Origin: Hamiltosporidium magnivora
Taxonomy: Eukaryota; Microsporidia; Dubosqiidae
Length of the DNA stretch: 12,342 bases
Direction: 5' to 3'
NCBI GenBank assembly: GCA_004325065.1
Contig: PITI01000443.1
Location: 1 to 12,342 of the forward strand
Shown: positions 1 to 6,675 of the stretch, piece after piece
Position numbering within the stretch: position 1 is the first letter of the stretch
Layout: each line of letters begins with the position of its first letter
Notes under the pieces: generated by a model
Told to the model about the DNA's origin: nothing
The model's database searches: none
What the model saw: the letters and a program-made list of their open reading frames with translations, nothing else
Made by a program: the position numbers and the translations under genes

Positions 1-486
1 GATTAAGCATTTATGTAATATTTTGAGATATGATTGGATTATCCCCTTTGGAAAATTCAAGTTTCAAAACAATTTATAATATTTACAATATAATATCCTC
101 AATAAGAAATTTAGGTTTATAAGGAATAATTATTTTTTGTATGAAAGTTTTAACTCTAAATGCAAATATTATCTATTTGATGAAATATTTAAAATTTTTC
201 TATTGTTTTTCTAATTCATGTTTTTCTCTATGTTTTAAAAAGATGTGATACTTTTAAATAAAGTTAAGCCATATAAAGAATGTATATAAATCAAATGTAA
301 GCTACAATTTAGATTTTTGAGTTATAAAGACATTTACTTTTCGAAAACACAAGTTTCCAAACTTTAAGTCAACTAACTATACAATAATTTAACAGCTAAT
401 TAACCTTAGGAATAATCTTTGAATATATTATAAGTAAAAACTAGTGTGGATTTTTATTACCTACTTGTATTGTTAAACCATGATTA
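1..486. other. AT-rich region, no gene recognised
   Basis: I see no coding region, RNA gene or clear repeat here. The stretch is AT-rich with short homopolymer runs. It lies just beyond the 3' tail of the minus-strand LINE relic, so it may be the DNA into which that element inserted, or its decayed surroundings. Confidence 0.5.
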
Positions 487-502
487 TTACTTACTTACTT
501 AC
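487..502 (-). repeat. (GTAA)4 microsatellite tail of the LINE relic
   Basis: Four perfect TTAC units on the plus strand, or GTAA on the minus strand. They follow directly after the last recognisable LINE coding residues, at the position where a LINE 3' tail is expected. The tail marks the 3' junction of the insertion. Confidence 0.65.
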
Positions 503-1135
503 TCAATAGAATTACGGCTCATTAAGAACCCTGACGTCATTTATTATAAACTTCTGCCTATCAAGATTAAGGGTATTTCTTTTCCAATTAATATTAAGGA
601 TTCTGAAATATTTTTAATATCATCAAATCACCTGGTTTTCGAACGACTCAAATGTCTTCGACCTTCGGGCGAATATATACATCCTTTTTAAATACTCTAT
701 TTTATAACATTCGTTCAAGATGACCCAGTTCTCGAAGTATAGTTCTTTGCATCTCGTTTACCAATCCAGTATTTAGATATAAATTTTAAAGCTCGATTTT
801 ATTACGAATTCGCCACTTTTCTTGCTGATTTCTTATTAGTCCGTATATTCTCTGTAGTATTTTTCTTTTCCACATGCCTATTATCGCTTCATTACGCTTT
901 TTCAACATCTAAGTTTCGCAGTAGTATATCACTATGGGTTCAAGAATAGTCTTTTATATTATTTTTTTGCTTTTCCATCTGAAAAGTGTTGATTTTAAGA
1001 TTTTCTGTGAAGCCAAAACATGCATTCTTTTTTTCTTTAACTCTCTATTTTATTTCTACATTATTCTCTTTGATATTAGAACTTGCTTTATATAAGTCCT
1101 TCCTTAAATTCACATCTTTATTCCCCTTTCCACTG
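487..1135 (-). mobile_element. 5'-truncated, decayed non-LTR retrotransposon (LINE) 3' end
   Basis: Read on the minus strand, about 960 down to 560 stays in one frame with few stops and carries the C-terminal landmarks of APE-type LINE proteins: EPIVIYYCET followed by a stop where Trp is expected (family pattern PVLTYGSETW), then WKRKILQRIYG, EKWRIRNKIEL, and LRELGHLERM (family LRWLGHVERM). After one frame shift the match continues upstream to about 1135, with SNIKENNVEIK and ACFGFTENLKINTF in place of the usual YLGS...EIK and CYYGL..LKS. The 3' end runs into four GTAA units (TTAC at 487-502), a microsatellite tail of the type used by some LINE clades. Loss of everything upstream is the usual 5' truncation of LINE copies. 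The relic cannot code for protein. It stops about 60 bases from the start of the next gene. The residue matches are seen directly; the clade is not determined. Confidence 0.82.
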
Positions 1136-1177
1136 TTCAGTTTAAAAATATTTTCACCAAAATATAAAAAAAAGTCG

Positions 1178-1180
1178 CCC
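1178..1180 (+). promoter_or_regulatory. CCC start-associated motif for the 182-aa gene
   Basis: A CCC lies 16 bases before the ATG at 1197, separated from it by an almost pure A tract. The spacing is longer than at the other genes in this window (0-9 bases), so this is the weakest of the seven CCC motifs. Confidence 0.5.
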
Positions 1181-1196
1181 TAAAAAAAAGAAAAAA

Positions 1197-1745
1197 ATGT
1201 CCAAAAAAATACAATTCAACGATATATCAGACCTAAACGAAATATTTAACGTAATTGAAGAAATATTACCGCCAAAAAAAGAAGAAGACATTTTATTTCT
1301 AAAGAAACTTCGATCGATTCTAAAAGCAAATTCCTCATTTACCAAAGAAGAACCCAAAGACACTATTTTGTCAAAAATAGCTGAAAAAGAAGAAGAAAGA
1401 GATATTAAAATGGTTGATTTGGCTTTTTCAAGGAGAGATCTTCCTTTACAATTGTCTGTCGAGTACCAAAAAAACATACAAGCAGTAAAAAATCAATTAC
1501 AAGAATTTAAAGAACAGAAATCTATAAACGAAACTACATCTCGCAAATCCTCTCATAAATCTCTGTTCCCACCAGAATATTATAATAATATTTTAAAAGA
1601 CATTTTACATATAAAAAATCAAATACCTGTTTACAAAACAAAATTAGACCGAACAAAAGAAATTATTTTAAGTGAACAAACAGAACCTAAGAGTTGTAAA
1701 CGTAGTATGTTTGACACAATAAATAATATTTTTAATGAAGAATAA
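1197..1745 (+). CDS. Hypothetical Lys/Glu-rich protein, 182 aa
   Basis: I do not recognise this protein. It is hydrophilic, rich in Lys, Glu, Ile and Ser, with no signal peptide or membrane segment. Residues about 35-75 and 90-110 are charged and look helical, possibly a short coiled coil. A Ser-rich patch (SRKSSHKS, about 116-123) precedes a Pro/Tyr-containing segment (FPPEYYNN) and a second helical part. It is probably a real gene: the frame is long for such AT-rich DNA, a CCC lies 16 bases before the ATG, and an AATAAA (1741-1746) overlaps the TAA stop. The LINE relic ends within about 60 bases upstream, so its promoter is either very short or partly built from LINE-derived DNA. It could be a fast-evolving microsporidian protein; no function is proposed. 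Confidence 0.7.
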   Translation: MSKKIQFNDISDLNEIFNVIEEILPPKKEEDILFLKKLRSILKANSSFTKEEPKDTILSKIAEKEEERDIKMVDLAFSRRDLPLQLSVEYQKNIQAVKNQLQEFKEQKSINETTSRKSSHKSLFPPEYYNNILKDILHIKNQIPVYKTKLDRTKEIILSEQTEPKSCKRSMFDTINNIFNEE

Positions 1746-2138
1746 ATAGGTTCTTTAATAAATATTGTAAATATGGTTTTGATCAATAAAATATGTTTTT
1801 AATAATTTTAATTTGATATTTTTTCCATTGAAATATATTCTTAAAATCTTTATTTTCCATTGAAATGTATTCTTAAAATCTTTAACTTTATTTAAATCTT
1901 TTTCTATTTAATAATCTTTCCATTGAAATATTTCTATTTAATAATCTTTACATTTATTTAAATCTTTTTCTATTTAATAATCTTCTTTTCTTTAAATCTT
2001 CTTCTAGGTAATAATCTTTACATTGAAATATTTCTATTTAATAATCTTTATTTTTCTTTACATTTATTTCCCCTAAAATCTCTATTTCAATTTAATAATC
2101 TCTACTTTTCTATTTTAATAATTTTTAAGATTGTAAGA
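1746..2138. repeat. Pyrimidine-rich degenerate short-repeat spacer
   Basis: The spacer has no gene. From about 1821 it is built of two interleaved motifs. TTTCCATTGAAATATATTC with its continuation occurs at about 1822-1851 and, with one change, at 1853-1883. CTATTTAATAATCTT or close variants recur at least six times between about 1902 and 2105. The plus strand is strongly C/T-rich up to the promoter of the next gene. This is local repeat expansion with no similarity to the repeats of the other spacers. Confidence 0.75.
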
Positions 2139-2141
2139 CCC
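2139..2141 (+). promoter_or_regulatory. CCC motif touching the start codon (CCCATG)
   Basis: CCC directly abuts the ATG at 2142. The same arrangement occurs at 3497-3499. It supports the start chosen for the 74-aa gene. Confidence 0.65.
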
Positions 2142-2366
2142 ATGGATGTGATTATAGAAGTAGATGACTTATTATTGGGTAATGAAGAATTAAAAATATT
2201 AAATTATAATGAAGAATGTATGGAGATGAGGGTTAAAATAGGAAATAAAATATTTTTAACTAAAATTATAGAAATAAATACAACTAACGTATTAAAATAT
2301 GTGGAACATAATGTTTTTTCAAAACATAAAGCTATAATAAAAAAGGAAAATGAAATAAAAATTTAG
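2142..2366 (+). CDS. Small acidic protein, possibly Ctf8-like, 74 aa
   Basis: There is no certain identification. The order of motifs resembles Ctf8, the small subunit of the Ctf18-RFC clamp loader: an N-terminal strand VIIEVDD (family VLxELQG), then LLLGN (family LLG), a central KIGNKIFLTKIIEI (family IGHHILxGKIIxL) and NVLKYV (family AVLxK), and a C-terminal strand KAIIKK. In Ctf18-RFC, Ctf8 pairs with Dcc1 at the Ctf18 C-terminus and acts in loading PCNA and in sister-chromatid cohesion. The protein is shorter than human CHTF8 (about 120 aa). This is a by-eye similarity in a small protein and could be chance. The gene itself is well supported by CCCATG at its start. It converges on Lso2. 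Its 3' end resembles the repeats that follow it. Confidence 0.6.
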   Translation: MDVIIEVDDLLLGNEELKILNYNEECMEMRVKIGNKIFLTKIIEINTTNVLKYVEHNVFSKHKAIIKKENEIKI

Positions 2367-2487
2367 AATTTATTTAAATACAAATGGAAATAAAAAAATT
2401 TAGAAATTTGGAAATTAAGGATTTAGAAATTATTTAAAATACAAATGGAAATAAAAAAAAATTAGAAATTTGGAAATTAAGGATTTA
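2347..2487. repeat. Tandem repeat starting at the 3' end of the 74-aa gene
   Basis: A unit beginning ACAAATGGAAATAAAAAA and ending GGAAATTAAGGATTTA occurs at 2380-2425 and 2441-2487, a period of about 61. The end of the coding region (AAAATGAAATAAAAATTTAG, 2347-2366) looks like a shorter, diverged copy of the start of this unit. The array may therefore have grown from the gene's 3' end. Confidence 0.7.
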
Positions 2488-2692
2488 AAAATATAAAAAT
2501 CCTTTACAAAATAAATCGAAATAAAACAAATGGAAATAAAATTTACAATTACTAATTTACAAATAAAAAAATATAAGAATATAAGAATATTTTAAAACAC
2601 ACATGGAAATAAAAATAAAAAAATAAAAAAACAAAAAAATATAAAAATCTAATTTATTTCTTATTTTTAACCAAATATAATAAAAATATTTT
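2488..2692. other. A-rich convergent spacer
   Basis: This is the spacer between the convergent 74-aa gene and Lso2. It is A-rich, with further loose copies of AAATGGAAATAAAA and ATATAAGAAT. No gene or RNA was recognised. It would hold the 3' ends of both transcripts. Confidence 0.5.
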
Positions 2693-2929
2693 TTATGAAT
2701 TCTCCATTTCTTTTAAAAATAATTCTTTGTTTTTCTGCTTGTTTTGTATTTTTTCCTGTCGTTTGACCTCTTTCTCTTTTTTTTTAGATTCGTCTTTGGC
2801 ACCAATAGCCCAAAACTTAGTAAGTTCTTCTTCTCTCTTTTCGTCTTCCTTTCGTTTTTTTTCTTGTTCGCGTTTTTCCTTCTTTAGTTTTCCTTCTAAT
2901 TTTTTTTCAAAATTTCTGGTTTTTCCCAT
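2693..2929 (-). CDS. LSO2: Lso2/CCDC124-family ribosome hibernation factor, 78 aa
   Basis: This is a very Lys/Glu-rich helical protein. It starts MGK and has a conserved centre of Trp40, Gly43 and a Lys/Glu run through KRQEKIQNKQKNKELF (56-71). This matches the yeast Lso2 pattern W..G...E..K...E..KRQEK..... with its helical C-terminal half. Lso2 and its human relative CCDC124 bind the 80S ribosome across the mRNA channel and tRNA sites, hold it idle during dormancy, and help recovery. An Lso2 has been seen on ribosomes of microsporidian spores. Its length is close to fungal Lso2 (about 90 aa) and far below CCDC124, as expected for a reduced genome. The start fits the family's N-terminus. Unlike every other gene here it has no CCC just upstream; an A8 tract precedes the ATG, with a CTCC about 25 bases upstream. 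An alternative is another charged helical protein, but the conserved core argues against that. Confidence 0.8.
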   Translation of the reverse strand: MGKTRNFEKKLEGKLKKEKREQEKKRKEDEKREEELTKFWAIGAKDESKKKEKEVKRQEKIQNKQKNKELFLKEMENS

Positions 2930-2992
2930 TTTTTTTTGTTGAGCAAGAAATAGGAGTTCTTTTTTAAAAAAAATTTATTTTTTTATTTATTT

Positions 2993-3009
2993 TGTAACAT
3001 AAAGTTACA
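2993..3009. promoter_or_regulatory. Short inverted repeat TGTAAC-N5-GTTACA
   Basis: A perfect 6-base inverted repeat with a 5-base spacer lies in the divergent spacer, 64 bases upstream of the Lso2 start. The form suits a dimeric DNA-binding protein, but inverted repeats of this size are expected by chance in such DNA. Confidence 0.2.
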
Positions 3010-3203
3010 TTGGCTGGTTGTTTTTATTTACAAATTGTTCTTATCATTTACTGTTTAAAGATTAGAAATACCTTTTGATTGGTTATTTTATTTTTGGAAT
3101 TTTTACAAACTGACAAAGAACTGAAATCAAAAAAAATTGTGTTTAAATTTATTTTACTTTCAATTTATAAATATTCGAGCATTTGAAAACTTTGGAATTT
3201 TTT

Positions 3204-3425
3204 AAAGACACAGTTTTAAATTTTTAAAAAACTAAATAAAAAAATATTTCGAAAGACACAATTTTATATTTTTAAAAAACTAAATAAAAAATATTTCGAA
3301 AAACAGAATTTTATATTTTTTACAAACGAAATAAAAAAATATTTTACAAATGAAATAAAAAAATATTTTAAAAATCGAAATAAAAATATATTTAAAAAAT
3401 CGAAATAAAAAAATTTTAAAAAAAC
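3204..3425. repeat. Degenerate tandem repeat, period about 47-50, decaying to shorter units
   Basis: The unit AAAGACACAATTTTATATTT plus ACTAAATAAAAAATATTTCG starts at about 3204 and 3253. It then degrades at about 3300 and breaks into shorter copies of AAATCGAAATAAAAA towards 3425. The repeats lie just upstream of the 108-aa gene. Confidence 0.7.
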
Positions 3426-3496
3426 AATTATAACAGTTAAATCCATCATAAAAATATAATTTCTTTAATTATTTTATATTTCTTAACAAATACATT

Positions 3497-3499
3497 CCC
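3497..3499 (+). promoter_or_regulatory. CCC motif touching the start codon (CCCATG)
   Basis: CCC immediately precedes the ATG at 3500, and the next four bases repeat the CCCATGGATG context seen at 2139. It supports this start over the out-of-frame ATG at 3504. Confidence 0.65.
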
Positions 3500-3826
3500 A
3501 TGGATGATTTTAAAGATTTAAAAAGATTTGAAAACGATAATTTAATTGGTTGTAAAGAAAGAATATTTAAAGTAGAAGAAATATTTCCATTTAAAATATA
3601 TTTCTGTCCAAATAATATCGGTGTAGTAACACTACTCAACAAAAACATGAAATACAGTTTTTATGGCGTTGAAATTAATAAAAAAGTAAAAAAAAATTTT
3701 GAATTTATTGAAATTGAAAATAAAAAATATGGACTGCCATTTAAATGTAAAATAATTGAATTACAAGAAAATAATAACGAATATTTTACAGAATATATTG
3801 CTATTATTTTAAGATTTGGTAAATAG
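3500..3826 (+). CDS. Hypothetical protein, 108 aa
   Basis: I do not recognise this protein. After a charged N-terminus (MDDFKDLKRFENDN) the sequence alternates hydrophobic and charged residues in strand-like stretches: KIYFCPNNIGVVTLL, KYSFYGVEI, NFEFIEIENKKYGL, FKCKIIELQ and EYIAIILRF. A small beta-barrel or beta-sandwich is likely. There is no signal peptide or membrane segment. Three Cys residues (about 18, 36 and 83) are too scattered for an obvious metal site. CCC touching the ATG and a clean frame support it as a gene. It diverges from Lso2 and is followed, in the same direction, by the 123-aa gene. Confidence 0.68.
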   Translation: MDDFKDLKRFENDNLIGCKERIFKVEEIFPFKIYFCPNNIGVVTLLNKNMKYSFYGVEINKKVKKNFEFIEIENKKYGLPFKCKIIELQENNNEYFTEYIAIILRFGK

Positions 3827-3837
3827 GATTTCAATTT

Positions 3838-4150
3838 CTAAAAAATATATTTTCATATTTCTGTTTCTTTCTATTTCTATTTAGAAATATATTTTCTTAT
3901 TTCTGTTTCTTAAAAATATATTTTCAAATTGATTTCCTATCTATTTTTATTAAATAATTTCTAATTTCTTGTTCTTTTATACTACTTTCTAAATTCTATT
4001 TCTTAATAATATAATTTCGTATTTCAATTTCTTAAATATATTTTCTTATTTCTATTTCTTAAAAATATTTTTTCTCTTCATAATATCAATTTTCTTTCTT
4101 CTAAATATATTTCCTCTTCTAAATATTTTTTTCTCCTTCATAATATTTTA
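3838..4150. repeat. Short-repeat spacer based on TTTCT and AAATATATTTTC
   Basis: The spacer between the 108-aa and 123-aa genes consists of loose repeats of TTTCTATTTCTTAAAAATA and ATATTTTCTTATTTCTGTTT, with units of about 25-35 bases, turning into TTCTAAATATTT near its end. The plus strand is C/T-rich ahead of the next start, as in the spacer upstream of 2142. No gene was seen. Confidence 0.7.
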
Positions 4151-4155
4151 TTGTT

Positions 4156-4159
4156 CCCC
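4156..4159 (+). promoter_or_regulatory. CCCC motif 4 bases before the start codon
   Basis: CCCC at 4156-4159 is followed by TTAA and the ATG at 4164. It supports this start for the 123-aa gene. Confidence 0.65.
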
Positions 4160-4163
4160 TTAA

Positions 4164-4535
4164 ATGAATAATAAATATGAAAGTTTTTATTCATTTTATA
4201 TAAAATCAGTTGTAAACACAATAAAAGAAAAAAAATTTACAGATCAATTGAAATATATTTTAGAAAATAAAATAAAAATAATAATTATTGATTATTGTGG
4301 TTTAATATTAAAATTATATCCATATTTTGTAAATATTGATATGGAATATTATTATGTTTATGATGTGTATAAATGTAAAAAAGAATTGAATGAATTGTTT
4401 TCTTATGGTGATATTGTATTTGTATTTATAGATTTTACTATAAATAAAATGTGTGGTAATTCTGATATGTGTGAGTGTGGATATTGTAGGAAATACAGTG
4501 ATAATGTTTTAATATTTTCTAATTTAAATATTTAA
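4164..4535 (+). CDS. Hypothetical protein with C-terminal Cys cluster, 123 aa
   Basis: I do not recognise this protein. It is rich in Tyr, Ile, Phe and Asn. An N-terminal helical part (about 1-35) is followed by a hydrophobic strand KIKIIIIDYCGLIL (36-49), a Tyr-rich stretch, and a second hydrophobic strand YGDIVFVFIDFTI (81-93). A cluster Cys97-x5-Cys103-x-Cys105-x2-Cys108 follows and could bind zinc or form a redox or metal site; Cys45 and Cys71 are further candidates. The strand-helix-strand order suggests a small alpha/beta domain. CCCC four bases before the ATG supports the start. It converges on PheRS alpha across a repeat-filled spacer. Codon use is even more AT-biased than in PheRS alpha. 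Confidence 0.68.
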   Translation: MNNKYESFYSFYIKSVVNTIKEKKFTDQLKYILENKIKIIIIDYCGLILKLYPYFVNIDMEYYYVYDVYKCKKELNELFSYGDIVFVFIDFTINKMCGNSDMCECGYCRKYSDNVLIFSNLNI

Positions 4536-4632
4536 AAATATATTTTTATAGAATAGAATATATTCGATATTTTACCAATATATTATGTTTAATAATTTAT
4601 TTTAATATTTGATATTTGACTTAATATAAAAA
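4536..4632. other. AT-rich 3' flank of the 123-aa gene
   Basis: The immediate 3' flank of the 123-aa gene. It has no canonical AATAAA at the stop, and no gene or RNA was seen. Confidence 0.4.
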
Positions 4633-4817
4633 TAACTAAAAATTTAATTTAATTAATATAAAAATACCTAAAAATTTAATTTAATTAAAAAAAATACCTA
4701 AAAATTTAATTTAATTAATATAATCAACCAAAAAATTTAATTTAATTAATATAATCAATAACTAAAAATTTAATTTAATTAATAGAAACAATAACTAAAA
4801 ATTTAATTTAATTAATA
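4633..4817. repeat. Six copies of AAAATTTAATTTAATTAA
   Basis: The 18-base core begins at about 4639, 4670, 4700, 4734, 4765 and 4797. Near-identical linkers (TATAAAAATACCT, TATAATCAATAACT, TAGAAACAATAACT) keep a period of roughly 30. The array lies between two convergent genes and follows the end of the 123-aa gene. Confidence 0.75.
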
Positions 4818-4914
4818 GAAAAACTTTTACAAATATAAAAATACCTAAAAAATTATGAAAACATAAATGTGATTTGTAAAAAGCCAACCAAAAAACCTAA
4901 AATAGTAACAAAAT

Positions 4915-5125
4915 AAAAAAATATAAAATTAGAATTCTAAATTAGAAATAAAATTTTATTTAAAAATACTAAAAAAAATATAGAAAATACTAAAAAATAT
5001 AAAATTAGAATCCTAAATTAGAAATCAAATTTTATTTAAAAATAACAAATTTCTATCTAAAATACTAATATAAAATACTAAGAAATATAAAATTAGAAAT
5101 CAAATTTTATTTAAAAATAACAAAT
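4915..5125. repeat. Tandem repeat carrying copies of the PheRS alpha 3' end
   Basis: Units containing AAATATAAAATTAGAA, then AATTTTATTTAAAAATAACA, occur at about 4918-4970 and 4990-5055, and again at 5086-5125. The last runs into the true end of the PheRS alpha coding region on the minus strand. The copy at about 5033-5061 repeats the final codons, the TAA stop and the AATAAA of the gene with small changes. The spacer thus contains at least one pseudo-copy of the gene's 3' end. Confidence 0.7.
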
Positions 5126-6553
5126 TTTGCTATCTTTGATAAATTGAAATTCTACTTTATGACCAACCAACTTTCTAATATTAGAAACATTATATTTTAT
5201 CATCGTAGGTCTTTCAAGTGACAATCCCCATCCTAAGACACGTACATTATCTTCAAATCCCATAGGTTTAAGCATTTCTGGTCTAAACACACCAGAATTA
5301 CCAACTTCAATCCATTTTTTTAATCCTTCGTGGTAAGCAAAAACCTCCATACTTGGTTCTGTGTACGGATTATACGCGGGTTTGAATTTTATTCTGTCCA
5401 TATTTAATTTTCTAAAAAATTGTTTAATTATTGCCATCAGATGTCCCAATCCTATATTTTTACCTACAACCACTCCTTCCACCTGATGAAACTCTGCCAG
5501 GTGTGTGGCATCCACACTTTCGTTTCTAAAAACTTTATCGATTGAAAAATATTTTCCCGGCACAAAATCTTTTGCAGCCAACTGATATAGCAATCTACAA
5601 CTCGAGGCAGTAGTATGTGTTCGTAGAACAGGTCTTCTTGTTTCTTTTTCATCAAATTCATACAAATAACCACTTGATCCGTATCCTCCTCTCATATGAA
5701 CATTTTTTACTCTTTCCAGGTATTTTTCAGGCACGACTTCGTCTGTAAATTCATCAGTCGTAAAAAAAGTATCGTGAGCATCACGAGAAGGATGGTTCTG
5801 TGGTTGAAATAAAGCATCAAAATTCCAAAAACTGGTTTCCACGTATCTATTGGTCGGCATTTCTTCAAATCCCATTTCTAAAAATATTTTTCTAAATTCT
5901 TCTCGTATTTTCATCATCGGATGTAATTCACCAGCCATTGGCAAAATTCCAGAAGAATCAAAATTGTAAGATTTAAAACTCTTAGCCTTATAACTTCCAT
6001 CCAACACCATTTTATGTGTCAAATCAGTTTCTAACTTCTCTATCTCATTACAATAATTCACTCCTCTAAATATAGAATATTCAATTTTTTTCTTTTTTAC
6101 AATTAATTTTCTTTTAATCAACGAATTTAGCATTTCAACCGATATTTTTTTACTAAAATTGTTACAATTTATTTCTTTTAAAGATTCACATACATCATCA
6201 GTAATTTCACAAACATTTTTATAAATTCGATCTCCTCTCTTAACTACCCACTGCTTTTTAAAAGCATTCAATTTTCCAATTTCATATTTTTTTGATTCCT
6301 CAATTTCCATTCCATTAGAAGATATCAAATTATAAAAAATATATTCATGACTTCCATTCTCTAATATAGAATTACCCTCATCGCTTAATACATAATAGTA
6401 CTCATCATTAGAAATGTATTTTATTAAACCTTTACTCTCAAGACTCATAAGTGTCCCTGTTATACTTTTACCATCTTCAGATATTCCTTTGGATGTAATT
6501 GAAGATGAAATGTATAATTTATTAAGAATTAGTTTTGCTATTTCTTCATCCAT
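5111..6553 (-). CDS. FRS2: Phenylalanyl-tRNA synthetase alpha subunit, cytosolic (EC 6.1.1.20), 480 aa
   Basis: The protein charges tRNA-Phe with phenylalanine using ATP, in the cytosol, as the catalytic half of an alpha2-beta2 enzyme. Residues about 1-200 form the winged-helix/DUX-type N-terminal region that contacts tRNA. The class II catalytic domain follows. Motif 1 is HPMMKIREEF (211-220) with EMGFEEMP. QPQNHPSRDAHDTFF is at 250-264 and RTHTTASS at 311-318. Motif 2 is FRNE...FHQVEG (342-360). The Phe-pocket segment YNPYTEPSMEVF is at 394-405. Motif 3 is GWGLSLERPTMIKY (441-454). All are intact, so it should be active. The length is close to yeast Frs2 and human FARSA (about 500), with a shorter C-terminal tail. 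The start is fixed by CCC five bases upstream on its strand. AATAAA overlaps the TAA stop. The beta subunit is not in this window. Confidence 0.97.
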   Translation of the reverse strand: MDEEIAKLILNKLYISSSITSKGISEDGKSITGTLMSLESKGLIKYISNDEYYYVLSDEGNSILENGSHEYIFYNLISSNGMEIEESKKYEIGKLNAFKKQWVVKRGDRIYKNVCEITDDVCESLKEINCNNFSKKISVEMLNSLIKRKLIVKKKKIEYSIFRGVNYCNEIEKLETDLTHKMVLDGSYKAKSFKSYNFDSSGILPMAGELHPMMKIREEFRKIFLEMGFEEMPTNRYVETSFWNFDALFQPQNHPSRDAHDTFFTTDEFTDEVVPEKYLERVKNVHMRGGYGSSGYLYEFDEKETRRPVLRTHTTASSCRLLYQLAAKDFVPGKYFSIDKVFRNESVDATHLAEFHQVEGVVVGKNIGLGHLMAIIKQFFRKLNMDRIKFKPAYNPYTEPSMEVFAYHEGLKKWIEVGNSGVFRPEMLKPMGFEDNVRVLGWGLSLERPTMIKYNVSNIRKLVGHKVEFQFIKDSKICYF

Positions 6554-6558
6554 TTTAT

Positions 6559-6561
6559 GGG
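6559..6561 (-). promoter_or_regulatory. CCC motif 5 bases before the PheRS alpha start
   Basis: On the minus strand the context reads CCCATAAAATG, ending in the start codon at 6553. It agrees with the conserved N-terminus of the protein. Confidence 0.65.
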
Positions 6562-6599
6562 TTATTTCTTTTTAGTTTTCTACTTTCTTTATAAAAAAA

Positions 6600-6675
6600 T
6601 TTATAAGAGAAGAGATTTATAAGAGAAGAGATTTATAAGAGAAGAGATTTATAAGAGAAGAGATTTATAAGAGAA
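6600..6675 (-). repeat. Four and three-quarter copies of a 16-base TATAAA-bearing repeat in the PheRS promoter
   Basis: The unit TTTATAAGAGAAGAGA (plus strand) starts at 6600, 6616, 6632, 6648 and 6664, the last one incomplete, with no mismatch. On the minus strand, the sense strand of PheRS alpha, each unit reads TCTCTTCTCTTATAAA, a pyrimidine run followed by a TATA box. The nearest TATAAA is about 47 bases before the ATG. The array may be a multiplied core promoter element or simple slippage. Confidence 0.75.

Larger units (their letters stand above)
2930..3496. other. Divergent promoter region between Lso2 and the 108-aa gene
   Basis: This spacer of about 570 bases separates two divergent genes and should contain both promoters. 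The half near Lso2 (2990-3200) is less repetitive than most spacers. The other half is a tandem repeat (listed separately). No gene was recognised. Confidence 0.5.

Noticed and set aside
446..691. Open frame of 81 codons, plus strand
   Set aside because: It lies antisense to the LINE relic, has no family resemblance and no CCC before its ATG; the minus strand explains the sequence.
986..1183. Open frame of 65 codons encoding a hydrophobic peptide, plus strand
   Set aside because: It is the T-rich complement of the LINE relic and of the promoter of the 182-aa gene; hydrophobicity follows from T-rich codons.
1154..1477. Open frame of 107 codons, minus strand
   Set aside because: It is antisense to the 182-aa gene, which has the CCC signal and AATAAA; the Ser/Phe-rich peptide is a mirror of its Lys/Glu codons.
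2070..2080. CCCCTAAAATC, similar to a gene start context
   Set aside because: No ATG and no open frame follow; it lies in the pyrimidine-rich repeat upstream of 2142.
2727..2942. Open frame of 71 codons, Phe/Ser-rich, plus strand
   Set aside because: It is the complement of Lso2; Lys/Glu codons read backwards give Phe/Leu/Ser.
3264..3449. Open frame of 61 codons with repeated Phe/Leu peptides, minus strand
   Set aside because: It is translation of the A-rich tandem repeat at 3204-3425, with no start signal.
5464..5673. Open frame inside PheRS alpha, minus strand, other frame
   Set aside because: The overlapping PheRS alpha frame has all catalytic motifs.
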